Shown here: positions 17,891 to 25,854 of the stretch, one piece after another
Position numbering within the stretch: position 1 is the first letter of the stretch
Layout of the letters: the number at the start of each line of letters is the position of its first letter
NCBI GenBank assembly: GCA_046349315.1
Contig: JAXMCQ010000012.1
Span: 62,001 to 126,000, forward strand
Direction: 5' to 3'
Length of the DNA: 64,000 bases
DNA from: JAEUMG01 sp046349315
Lineage (GTDB): Bacteria; Pseudomonadota; Alphaproteobacteria; Rhizobiales; Aestuariivirgaceae
The notes under the pieces: model-generated
The model's input: only the letters and a program-made list of their open reading frames with translations
Database searches by the model: none
What the model was told of the DNA's origin: nothing
Made by a program: the position numbers and the translations under genes

Positions 17891-18952
17891 CTAGGATGAT
17901 TTCGGCCGGCGGTCGGACGATGCCTTTCCGATGATGTAAGTTCGCGACGCCTCGGGCGATTCCGGCGAGACGAGAAGCGGATCGCGATAGCCGAGAACTG
18001 CGATGTCATAAATCTCATCGATGCCATCGCCGAACCGCAGGCTATGCACGCCAATTCCCCGCTTCAGATCGAAGAACACGAGCCCGCAGCCGGCTTCCGT
18101 GCCGCGCTCTGCGAGCATGGTGGCAAAGGCTTTTGCCCCGACGCTTTCGGTATCGCGCGGTCGTGATAATCCGATACAGGCAATTTCCTCGTGGAAGGCG
18201 AGCCCGCGCAAATAACCGGGACAACGGATCACCTCGACAAATTTACCGCTATCCACATAGCCGAAAGCGCCTTTGCCCGACTCGTGCAGCCACAGGCGCC
18301 CGTCATGGAGGCGCGGCGAGTGTGGTTGGGCAAGGCCGGTGACGACAGGAGCATTCGACGCAATATCGATAACCGCTCCTTCGGGGGCGGCCTGACGCCA
18401 AGCGCCAAACTCGCGCGTCTGCGCGAAGACGGTCACATATCTGAGCCGCCCTTTGTCGAGTGCAATGCCATTCAAATGGCAGGCGTCCTGCGGAGACGTG
18501 TCTGTAATGAATGCTGGATACCAGATCGGTACGAGGCTTGCTTCGATGGAGGTCGTCGCGACGCAATTGAACATCGATGCTGCAAAAACGGGCCGGCCTT
18601 GCGGTCCGATCGCAAGGTCGTGAGCGTTCACATAGCCGGTTATAAACGCTGCCTGGGGTGTGAGTACGACATCATGCGACCTTTCGGCCAGTTTCGCTCC
18701 CAGAAGAAATGCAAAACGCCAAACGCGATTGAGCGTGGCAACCCAGACACCGCCGCGATCCGCCGCGAGACCCATGCTGCGATCGAATGCGATGGCACTC
18801 AGGCGCAGTTTTCCGCTTTCATCGGTGCCAATTGAGATCAGGCGCCCAGACTGATAGGCGCTGATCAGCAGGCTGATCGAGCGTTCTCGCAACCATTCGC
18901 CAAGACCAGGCGATGCTTGAAGAGCGAGTTTCGAGATGGGAGCGGTCGTCAC
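17891..18952 (-). CDS. TIGR03032-like conserved protein (probable beta-propeller), next to the TolC/RTX genes
   Basis: About 353 residues of unknown function. The segments SISLLISAYQSGRLISIG, MGLAADRGGVWVATLNRVWRF, HLNGIALDKGRLRYVTVF and PHSPRLHDGRLWLHESGKG recur through the chain and resemble the conserved family TIGR03032, probably a six-bladed propeller. The frame opens at a TTG at 19261, but the upstream part does not look like the family and overlaps another candidate gene. A GTG at 18952 gives an N-terminus of about the expected length, although no good ribosome site is visible. It is convergent with the TolC gene (18 bases apart). A role in handling the RTX protein is only a guess from location. 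Confidence 0.6.
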   Translation of the reverse strand: MTTAPISKLALQASPGLGEWLRERSISLLISAYQSGRLISIGTDESGKLRLSAIAFDRSMGLAADRGGVWVATLNRVWRFAFLLGAKLAERSHDVVLTPQAAFITGYVNAHDLAIGPQGRPVFAASMFNCVATTSIEASLVPIWYPAFITDTSPQDACHLNGIALDKGRLRYVTVFAQTREFGAWRQAAPEGAVIDIASNAPVVTGLAQPHSPRLHDGRLWLHESGKGAFGYVDSGKFVEVIRCPGYLRGLAFHEEIACIGLSRPRDTESVGAKAFATMLAERGTEAGCGLVFFDLKRGIGVHSLRFGDGIDEIYDIAVLGYRDPLLVSPESPEASRTYIIGKASSDRRPKSS

Positions 18953-19010
18953 GCGCGCATTGAAACCAGTGTTGGGTCGTTGCCATGTTAGGCCGCCGCT
19001 ATCGAACCGA

Positions 19011-19247
19011 TCAAGGCGCCTTGGGCAGAGTGCACATTGGCATTTGCCTGGACAGGTTTTGCAGGCGATAAATCGTATCGCCCGGCTGAGCATTGGTGAC
19101 GTATTGCTCGATGAGGAGCCGAAGAAGGTTGAGCCGGAATACTTCGTTGTCCCGCCAGAGCGATGGTTCGATATTCGGGTCGTCTCTGGCCAAGAGATAA
19201 TTGTCGATGGCGTCGGCTGCATTCGGGTCGATGCGAACCCTATGCAT
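19011..19247 (-). CDS. Small hypothetical protein, 78 residues
   Basis: An ATG-initiated frame with a soluble, protein-like composition (IDNYLLARDDPNIEPSLW, NLLRLLIEQYVTNAQPGD) and the C/G third-position preference of the surrounding genes. It lies 58 bases upstream of the proposed GTG start of the TIGR03032-like gene on the same strand, so it could be the first gene of a two-gene unit. I do not recognise the family. It may instead be a chance frame, because there is no clear ribosome site. Confidence 0.35.
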   Translation of the reverse strand: MHRVRIDPNAADAIDNYLLARDDPNIEPSLWRDNEVFRLNLLRLLIEQYVTNAQPGDTIYRLQNLSRQMPMCTLPKAP

Positions 19248-19281
19248 TTCGTATTTCGCAATTGAGGCGCGCGAGAGTCAT

Positions 19282-20016
19282 ATGAAAATCCTGAGTCCTT
19301 GGTATAAGCGGATTTCTTTTTTCTCCCTGGTGCTGGCCGCTCTCATGCTCGCTGCTCCCTTGCGGGCCGACGATAGCGCAGTTTTGCTGACCAGCCCTTC
19401 GCAGTCGACCAATGTCGGCGATGCCATCATTGCAGCGACGAGCTATCATGATTCCGGCCAGTATGATCGCGACCTGGCGATCGTAGCGAGTGCGGCGACA
19501 CAATGGATCTCCCAGCGCGCACCGGTGGTCGCGCGCGCGGCGGTTGTCTTCGATATTGACGAGACGGCTCTCGCCAATTGGGAAGTGATCAAACGCGACA
19601 ATTTCGGCCGGCCGATTGCGGGTCCTTGCGATCTGGCGCTCGATGGACCTTGCGGATGGGCTGCCTGGGATCAGTTAGCGGCGGATACGGCGATCACGCC
19701 GACCTTGGATGTATTTCGCCAGGCGAAAACCTTGAAGGTGACAGTCTTTTTCATAACGGGTCGTCCGGAGAACCAGCGCGCTGCAACCGAAAAGAACCTG
19801 AAGGAAACGGGCTATGAAGGTTACGAGCATCTGTACATGGTGCCCGATGACGCGAAATTCGGCTCGGCGACAGACTTCAAGGCGCCGGTGAGGGCAGCGA
19901 TCGAGAAGGCCGGTTACACGATCATTGCCAATATTGGCGACCAACCTTCAGATCTCTTTGGAGGACACGCCGAGAAGATGTTTCTGCTGCCCAATCCCTT
20001 CTATCGCGTGCGCTGA
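19282..20016 (+). CDS. HAD-superfamily acid phosphatase (class B / e(P4)-like), exported
   Basis: A 244-residue secreted phosphatase. The ATG at 19282 gives a signal peptide (hydrophobic residues about 14-27, cleavage near LRA-DD). The HAD motif I is VVFDIDETAL, with nucleophile Asp and acid/base Asp two residues on. Motif II is FFITGRPENQR, and the final acidic motif is NIGDQPSDLFGG. This matches PF03767 (HAD subfamily IIIB), which includes plant vegetative acid phosphatases and bacterial lipoprotein e(P4) enzymes that remove phosphate from nucleotides or other monoesters in the periplasm. No lipobox cysteine is present, so it is probably soluble. It ends 11 bases before the convergent MFS gene. 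Confidence 0.85.
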   Translation: MKILSPWYKRISFFSLVLAALMLAAPLRADDSAVLLTSPSQSTNVGDAIIAATSYHDSGQYDRDLAIVASAATQWISQRAPVVARAAVVFDIDETALANWEVIKRDNFGRPIAGPCDLALDGPCGWAAWDQLAADTAITPTLDVFRQAKTLKVTVFFITGRPENQRAATEKNLKETGYEGYEHLYMVPDDAKFGSATDFKAPVRAAIEKAGYTIIANIGDQPSDLFGGHAEKMFLLPNPFYRVR

Positions 20017-20027
20017 GCGCTTTGCTT

Positions 20028-21491
20028 CTAAGAGATTTTGCTTCGCAATGGCCGCTCTTCCATCATCGAAAAACCGAGGAGCGAAAAGGCTAGACCAAGG
20101 CCGGCCGCCGCAAAAATCCACCGGTACACACCGGTAATGCTGAGACCTGCTTCTGTAAGGGTGGAGGCAAAATTCTCAATGCTGATTCCGGCGAGTTTGG
20201 TGTCGGGAATGCTGCTCACAACAATCGCGCCGAAGCACGCGACCATCAGTGCTCCTCCGAGCGAACGGAAGAAGTTCATGACGCCCGTTGCAGTGCCCAT
20301 CCGATGCGGCGGCACGGAATTCTGGATGGCGACTGTTGTCACGGGCAGAATCGTTCCAAGCCCGACGCTGGTTGCCGTAAGCAGGACGAGCAATGGCGCG
20401 AGCGGCAAGGTTTCAACAGTAAAGGCAACGATGGCCAGCGCGATGATCGCGATGAGAAGTCCGGCAATGGGAAGCCGTTTGTAATGGCGCACATGGGTCA
20501 TGACCCTTCCTGACAATGTGGCGCCGGTGACGGTTCCGACCATGACCGGCACCAGCGCGAGCCCGGATTGGCTTGCGGTCAGCCCGTATGCTCCCTCCAG
20601 AAAGATTGGGATATAGATCGTAAGCCCAATCAATACGCCCATTCCGAAGAATGCCGCGGCAGTGCCGTATCCCACCACCTTGTTCTCGAGCAGGTCAGCG
20701 GAGATGAGTGGTTCGGCAGCCAGCTTCAACCGGATTGCGAACAGCACCCAGAAGAGGGCTGAACTGGCAAGAAGCCCGATAATGGGTGCCGAAAGCCACG
20801 GAAACCTGAGACCGCCCCAAGTCAGCGCCAGAAGCAGGCAAAGCGTCGCGATCACCATGAGGACGGAGCCGAGGACGTCCAGTCGATGCGGCCGTTCATG
20901 GCGGGGGATCTTTTTCAGCAGCGAATTTGTCATGGCGAAAGCCAGGAGGCCGAGCGGCAGGTTGATCCAGAATATTGCCGTCCAACTCAAATGCTCTGCG
21001 AAAAGACCGCCCAGCACGGGCCCGGCAATGCTCGACGTGGCGAAAACGCCAGCTATATAGGCCTGGTAGCGCGGCCTTTCCTTGGGCGCGACGATATCGG
21101 CGATGACGGTCTGGGCGAGAGATATGAGGCCGCCGCCGCCCAGTCCCTGTACGGCGCGGGCGATGATCAGTGTAAGCATGTTCGGCGCCAGCGCGCAGAA
21201 CACTGATCCGACCATGAAAATGCCGATGCCAATCAAGAGCGCAGTTCGGCGCCCCAGAATGTCGGAAGCCTTGCCATAGAGAGGGGTGACAGCCGTGGCT
21301 GCGAGAAGATAGGAGGTGACGACCCAGGGCAGCTGCTCGAAGTCTCCAAGCTGGGCTCCAATCGTCGGCATGGCGGTGGCGACGATCGTCTGGTCGAGTG
21401 CGGCCAGAAACATGGCGACCAGAACGCCGATGATGATCGATCGGATTTCGCTGTGGGTGAGGACGGGAGTTGCTGCGGCGGTCGAATTCAT
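20028..21491 (-). CDS. MFS multidrug exporter, DHA2 (EmrB/QacA) family
   Basis: A 487-residue inner-membrane protein with about 14 hydrophobic segments. The N-terminal helix contains the family motif ALDQTIVATAMPTIGAQLGDF. The loop after helix 2 has LYGKASDILGRRTALLIG (motif A), and RAVQGLGGGGLISLA is the arginine helix of motif B. These place it in the proton-driven DHA2 drug-exporter group. There is no adjacent EmrA-type adaptor, so it probably works alone in the inner membrane. It lies 90 bases downstream of marC on the same strand, and the substrate cannot be predicted. Confidence 0.85.
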   Translation of the reverse strand: MNSTAAATPVLTHSEIRSIIIGVLVAMFLAALDQTIVATAMPTIGAQLGDFEQLPWVVTSYLLAATAVTPLYGKASDILGRRTALLIGIGIFMVGSVFCALAPNMLTLIIARAVQGLGGGGLISLAQTVIADIVAPKERPRYQAYIAGVFATSSIAGPVLGGLFAEHLSWTAIFWINLPLGLLAFAMTNSLLKKIPRHERPHRLDVLGSVLMVIATLCLLLALTWGGLRFPWLSAPIIGLLASSALFWVLFAIRLKLAAEPLISADLLENKVVGYGTAAAFFGMGVLIGLTIYIPIFLEGAYGLTASQSGLALVPVMVGTVTGATLSGRVMTHVRHYKRLPIAGLLIAIIALAIVAFTVETLPLAPLLVLLTATSVGLGTILPVTTVAIQNSVPPHRMGTATGVMNFFRSLGGALMVACFGAIVVSSIPDTKLAGISIENFASTLTEAGLSITGVYRWIFAAAGLGLAFSLLGFSMMEERPLRSKIS

Positions 21492-21581
21492 CGCGGATCT
21501 ATACAGGGTTGTCGGTGGTGACTGACCAGCCAGGCTTGCTTAGCTGACATGTGCAGTCGGTTTGGAAGGGGCAACAACAAC

Positions 21582-22235
21582 CTATTTGACGGCAAAAATC
21601 GGTAGTCCCGTCACGCCGCTGATCAGGATCTGGGTGCCAAGGCACAGCAGGATGAAGGCCGATAGACGCATGAAGACGTCGGTTCCGGTCTTGCCCAGAT
21701 AGTGCAGAATCCAAGCGGCAAAGCGATAGCTCAAGTAAATCGTTATGGAAACAGCGATAACCGCAAGAAGTGCTCCTACTGCAATCCACCCTGAATAGTC
21801 TGAGTTTGACCCGCGCGTTCCCAACGTTATGGCAACCGAGATCGAGCCTGGGCCGACGGTCAGCGGCATGGTCAGCGGGAAAAAAGCCCGATCCATCATC
21901 AATTCTTCGTTCTGACTGGTCGCCTGATCCTCGCGCTCGCTGGCATTGCTCCCTTGCTGCAAAAGCCTCCAGCCGGCCGCCATGACGACCAAGCCCCCTC
22001 CGATCTGGACGGCGGAAACGGTCAAACCAAAAAATGCCAGGATGTAGGCGCCGATAAACAGCGATACCGACATGAGGAAAAAGCTCGCGGCAGCGATCCG
22101 CCAAGCCAGCCGCGACCTGACCCCCGGCGAAGAGCCATGCGTCAATCGCAGGAAGATCGGGGCCATGCCCAAGGGGTTCACGATCGGAAACAGACCGGCG
22201 AAAACACCCGAAAAAGCGATCAAAACCTCATGCAT
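21582..22235 (-). CDS. MarC family integral membrane protein
   Basis: A 217-residue membrane protein with six hydrophobic helices. I start at the ATG at 22235 (MHEVLIAFSGVFAGLFPIVNPLG), because the family begins at this position; the 30 residues further upstream look non-coding. LFPIVNPLGMAPIF and PLTVGPGSISVAITLG are MarC/UPF0056 hallmarks. Members were once tied to multiple antibiotic resistance, but no biochemical role is established. Its promoter region faces the ccoN operon, and the FNR box at 22347 lies between the two genes. Confidence 0.85.
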   Translation of the reverse strand: MHEVLIAFSGVFAGLFPIVNPLGMAPIFLRLTHGSSPGVRSRLAWRIAAASFFLMSVSLFIGAYILAFFGLTVSAVQIGGGLVVMAAGWRLLQQGSNASEREDQATSQNEELMMDRAFFPLTMPLTVGPGSISVAITLGTRGSNSDYSGWIAVGALLAVIAVSITIYLSYRFAAWILHYLGKTGTDVFMRLSAFILLCLGTQILISGVTGLPIFAVK

Positions 22236-22346
22236 TTGCGCCAGTTTTCGCCACGATTCGTGGTGACGAAAATATGTGAAGAAAGGGCGTCTGGATACGG
22301 ATTTCTTGCACGAGATCGCGTCCAAGACGCGCGGTTTTGCCGCCCA

Positions 22347-22360
22347 TTGATCCAGATCAA
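22347..22360. promoter_or_regulatory. FNR/FixK binding site upstream of ccoN
   Basis: TTGATCCAGATCAA is a perfect match to the TTGAT-N4-ATCAA consensus of FNR and FixK regulators. Its centre is about 94 bases upstream of the ccoN start. With the usual -41.5 placement, transcription would begin near 22395. Oxygen-limited induction of cbb3 oxidase by FNR/FixK is well established in rhizobia. Confidence 0.85.
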
Positions 22361-22447
22361 GGCCGGTCTTGACCCCTGCTCATAGGCGTAATCCGTAATG
22401 GTGTTGGCCGATGGGGCGATTCCCTTACGGCCGGGCGAGAGGGGCGC

Positions 22448-24049
22448 ATGACTGAATCGGCTCAAATGACGCGGATCGGCCTGATGGGCTTGGTCTGCAT
22501 TACCCTTGTGACGCTTGGGGCGTTGGCCTACGACGCCGGCTTCGCGGTGCATATGTGGATCGCCGCCATCGCTGCCGGCATCTACATCATCTATCTGGCG
22601 CGCCGCTTTCCGGACGGAAGCACAGCCGACAAGTCTGTCTATTTCGATTCGGTCATCAAGGCGGGGATGATCGCCACCATGTTCTGGGGGCTGGCAGGGT
22701 TCCTGGTCGGCGTCGTCATAGCGCTGCAACTTTCATTTCCAGCCCTCAACTTTGACTTGCCGTGGACCAATTTCGGGCGCCTGCGCCCGCTGCATACATC
22801 GGCGGTCATCTTCGCCTTTGGCGGCAACGCGCTCATCGCCACCAGCTTTTATGTGGTGCAGCGGACCTGCCGGGCGCGGCTTGCCTTCGGCAACCTCGCC
22901 TGGTTCGTATTCTGGGGCTACCAACTCTTCATCGTCCTCGCCGCTACCGGCTACCTGCTTGGGATAACGCAAGGCCGCGAATATGCCGAGCCCGAATGGT
23001 ATGTCGACATCTGGATCACGGTGATCTGGGTCGCTTATCTCCTCGTCTTCCTCGGCACGCTCTGGAAGCGCAAAGAACCGCACATCTATGTCGCGAACTG
23101 GTTCTATCTCGCCTTCATCGTCACCATTGCCATGTTGCACGTCGTCAACAATCTGGCGGTTCCGGTTTCATTTCTCGGCGTGAAGAGCTACTCGCTCTTC
23201 TCCGGTGTGCAGGATGCGCTCACCCAGTGGTGGTATGGCCATAATGCGGTCGGCTTCTTCCTGACGGCGGGCTTCCTCGGCATGATGTATTACTTCGTGC
23301 CAAAGCGCGCAGACCGCCCTGTCTACTCATACCGCCTGTCGATCGTGCATTTCTGGTCGCTGATCTTTCTCTACATCTGGGCCGGCCCGCATCACCTTCA
23401 CTACACCGCTCTGCCGGATTGGGCGCAGACGCTGGGCATGATCTTCTCGATCATGCTGTGGATGCCGTCCTGGGGCGGCATGATCAACGGGTTGATGACG
23501 CTTTCGGGTGCTTGGGACAAGCTGCGGACCGATCCCGTCTTGCGCATGATCGTGATATCCGTCGCCTTCTACGGCATGTCGACCTTCGAAGGTCCGATGA
23601 TGTCGATCAAGGCCGTCAATTCGCTTTCTCACTACACGGACTGGACCATCGGCCATGTTCATTCCGGCGCGCTGGGCTGGGTCGGCATGATCAGCATGGG
23701 CTGCGTCTATCATCTCGTGCCACGCCTGTGGGGGCGCAAGGAGCTCTACAGTCTAAGGCTCGTCAACTGGCACTTCTGGCTCGCGACGCTCGGAATCGTG
23801 GTCTACGCCGCGTCGATGTGGGTGGCGGGTATCATGCAAGGCCTGATGTGGCGCGAGTATGATGACCAAGGCTTCCTCGTCTATTCCTTCGCCGAAACCG
23901 TTGCGGCCATGCATCCCTACTACGTGATCCGTGCATTGGGCGGCGTGCTCTTCCTCAGCGGAGCGATCATCATGGCCTACAACCTCATCCGCACGGTGAG
24001 AGGTGACAGCCGCCAGGAAGCGCCCATGGGCGCCTTGGTCACGGCCTGA
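22448..24049 (+). CDS. ccoN: Cytochrome cbb3 oxidase subunit I CcoN
   Basis: The catalytic subunit of the high-affinity terminal oxidase, 533 residues with about 12 to 14 membrane helices. Visible metal ligands include LRPLHTSAVIFAF (low-spin heme histidine), WWYGHNAVGFF (Cu-B histidine, followed at a distance by the family tyrosine region), GPHHLHYT (paired Cu-B histidines) and GHVHSGALGW (heme b3 and heme b histidines). It reduces oxygen to water in the inner membrane. The start ATG follows GAGGGGC. It leads the ccoNOQPGHIS operon under the FNR/FixK box. Confidence 0.95.
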   Translation: MTESAQMTRIGLMGLVCITLVTLGALAYDAGFAVHMWIAAIAAGIYIIYLARRFPDGSTADKSVYFDSVIKAGMIATMFWGLAGFLVGVVIALQLSFPALNFDLPWTNFGRLRPLHTSAVIFAFGGNALIATSFYVVQRTCRARLAFGNLAWFVFWGYQLFIVLAATGYLLGITQGREYAEPEWYVDIWITVIWVAYLLVFLGTLWKRKEPHIYVANWFYLAFIVTIAMLHVVNNLAVPVSFLGVKSYSLFSGVQDALTQWWYGHNAVGFFLTAGFLGMMYYFVPKRADRPVYSYRLSIVHFWSLIFLYIWAGPHHLHYTALPDWAQTLGMIFSIMLWMPSWGGMINGLMTLSGAWDKLRTDPVLRMIVISVAFYGMSTFEGPMMSIKAVNSLSHYTDWTIGHVHSGALGWVGMISMGCVYHLVPRLWGRKELYSLRLVNWHFWLATLGIVVYAASMWVAGIMQGLMWREYDDQGFLVYSFAETVAAMHPYYVIRALGGVLFLSGAIIMAYNLIRTVRGDSRQEAPMGALVTA

Positions 24050-24062
24050 AGGAGGGATGGGC

Positions 24063-24782
24063 ATGTTCAGGCACGACATCATCGAGCGTAACGCCACGCT
24101 TCTTCTGATCTTGAGTCTCCTCGTCGTCACCATCGGCGGCATCGTCGAGATCGTACCGCTCTTCTATCTGAAGAATACGATCGAGAAGGTCGAAGGGATG
24201 CGGCCCTATACCCCGCTCGAACTCGCCGGCCGCGATATCTATGTGCGCGAAGGCTGCTATGTCTGCCACAGCCAGATGATCAGGCCGTTCCGCGATGAGG
24301 TGGAGCGTTACGGTCCCTACAGCCTAGCCGCTGAAAGCATGTACGACCATCCGTTCCAGTGGGGATCGAAGCGGACGGGCCCTGATCTGGCGCGCGTGGG
24401 AAACCGCTATTCGGATGACTGGCACCGCGAGCATCTCAACAATCCCCGCAGCGTGGTGCCCGAATCGATCATGCCGGGCTATCCGTTTCTGGCGAGGAGC
24501 GAGATCGATCCCAGGTTAATTGCCTCGCATCTCGTCGCCAATGCCGATGTCGGCGTGCCCTATACCCAGGACATGATCGACAATGCCGCCGCCGATATGG
24601 TGGCGCAGGCCGGCGGCGATGGCGTCGATGCGTTTATGGCGCGCTATCCCAAGGCCATGGCGCGCGACTTCGACGGACAGCCTCAGCGCATCACCGAGAT
24701 GGACGCGCTCATCGCCTATCTCCAGATGCTCGGCACGCTCGTCGATTTCAACTCCTATAAAGCCGAAGCCAACCTGCGGTGA
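24063..24782 (+). CDS. ccoO: Cytochrome cbb3 oxidase monoheme subunit CcoO
   Basis: A 239-residue membrane-anchored cytochrome c. One N-terminal helix (about residues 12-32) anchors the periplasmic domain. The heme site is EGCYVCHSQMIRPF, and the distal methionine is probably in SIMPGYPFL. It passes electrons from CcoP to CcoN. I chose the ATG at 24063 because AAGGAGG (24049-24055) is then seven bases away; the ATG at 24057 is too close. It begins 13 bases after the ccoN stop. Confidence 0.93.
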   Translation: MFRHDIIERNATLLLILSLLVVTIGGIVEIVPLFYLKNTIEKVEGMRPYTPLELAGRDIYVREGCYVCHSQMIRPFRDEVERYGPYSLAAESMYDHPFQWGSKRTGPDLARVGNRYSDDWHREHLNNPRSVVPESIMPGYPFLARSEIDPRLIASHLVANADVGVPYTQDMIDNAAADMVAQAGGDGVDAFMARYPKAMARDFDGQPQRITEMDALIAYLQMLGTLVDFNSYKAEANLR

Positions 24783-24786
24783 TGCC

Positions 24787-24951
24787 ATGACATACGACAC
24801 GCTCCGCCATTTTGCCGACAGTTGGGGCCTGGTGCTTCTGGTCGTGATTTTTCTCGTCGTCGTTGCCTTCGTCTTCAGGCCGGGCTCTTCCAAGCTCTAC
24901 CGTCACATGAGTCGCTTGCCGATCGAAGACGACAAGAAGGAAAAGGATTGA
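24787..24951 (+). CDS. ccoQ: Cytochrome cbb3 oxidase small subunit CcoQ
   Basis: A 54-residue single-helix protein between ccoO and ccoP, starting four bases after the ccoO stop. The chain MTYDTLRHFADSWGLV leads into one hydrophobic helix, then FRPGSSKLY and an acidic-basic tail. Size, place and the FxPG turn fit CcoQ/FixQ, which stabilises the oxidase complex. Such genes are often missed because of their length. Confidence 0.88.
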   Translation: MTYDTLRHFADSWGLVLLVVIFLVVVAFVFRPGSSKLYRHMSRLPIEDDKKEKD

Positions 24952-24954
24952 ATC

Positions 24955-25836
24955 ATGGCGACCCCGGAACGCGACAGCATCACTGGAACGCCAACCACCG
25001 GCCATGAATGGGATGGCATCAAGGAGCTTAATACTCCTCTGCCGCGCTGGTGGCTGTGGACCTTCTATGCCACGATCGTCTGGGCGATAGCCTATTCAAT
25101 TGCCTATCCGGCATGGCCGCTCATCAATTCGGCGACCAGCGGTGTCCTCGGTTATTCGAGCCGCGCCGATGTCAAGCGCGATGTCAATGAAGCCCACGCT
25201 GCACAGGCAAAGTGGCTGGAGCGCATCTCGAACTCCAGCCTCGAGCAGATTGCGGCCGATCCGGAACTTCTGGCTTTTGCGCGGGCAGGCGGCGCCGCCG
25301 CATTTCGCGTCAACTGCATTCAATGCCATGGATCGGGCGCCGCGGGCGGCAAGGGCTACCCCAATCTGAATGATGATGATTGGCTGTGGGGCGGCACGCT
25401 CGAGCAGATCCACAAGACGCTTGAGAACGGCATCCGCTTTGTCGGCAATCCCGACACGCGCGACTCGCAGATGCCGGTGTTCAGCGACGGAATCCTCAAC
25501 CCAATGCAGATCAACGACGTCGCTGATTATGTGCTCAAGCTGTCAGGCCAGGACAATGACGCGGCGGCGGCAGCGCGCGGCGAGCAGGTTTTCGCCGAGA
25601 ATTGTGTCGCCTGTCATGGCGAGAAGGGCGAAGGCAACCGCGATCTTGGAGCCCCGCGCTTGACTGATCCCATCTGGCTCCTCAATGGCGATAAGGCCGC
25701 AATTGTCGCGCAGATCGGTCGTCCTCACATGGGTGTGATGCCGGCCTGGAAAGACAGGCTCGATGAGAATACGATCAAGCAGCTCGCCATTTACGTCCAT
25801 TCACTGGGCGGTGGCGAACAAGCGGCGACGCAATGA
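24955..25836 (+). CDS. ccoP: Cytochrome cbb3 oxidase diheme subunit CcoP
   Basis: A 293-residue diheme cytochrome c. The N-terminal TGHEWDGIKELNTPLPRWW motif precedes a membrane anchor (about residues 33-55). Two periplasmic heme sites follow, CIQCHGS near residue 122 and CVACHGE near residue 216, with methionine ligands likely in QMPVF and GVMPAW. It accepts electrons from soluble cytochrome c. It starts three bases after the ccoQ stop, completing the structural gene set. Confidence 0.95.
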   Translation: MATPERDSITGTPTTGHEWDGIKELNTPLPRWWLWTFYATIVWAIAYSIAYPAWPLINSATSGVLGYSSRADVKRDVNEAHAAQAKWLERISNSSLEQIAADPELLAFARAGGAAAFRVNCIQCHGSGAAGGKGYPNLNDDDWLWGGTLEQIHKTLENGIRFVGNPDTRDSQMPVFSDGILNPMQINDVADYVLKLSGQDNDAAAAARGEQVFAENCVACHGEKGEGNRDLGAPRLTDPIWLLNGDKAAIVAQIGRPHMGVMPAWKDRLDENTIKQLAIYVHSLGGGEQAATQ

Positions 25837-25854
25837 TCGCCATGCGCAGGCGTG

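Noticed and set aside
18953..19261. N-terminal extension of the TIGR03032-like protein to a TTG at 19261
   Set aside because: The added 103 residues are Cys/Arg/Pro-rich and unlike the family, and they overlap a better small frame.
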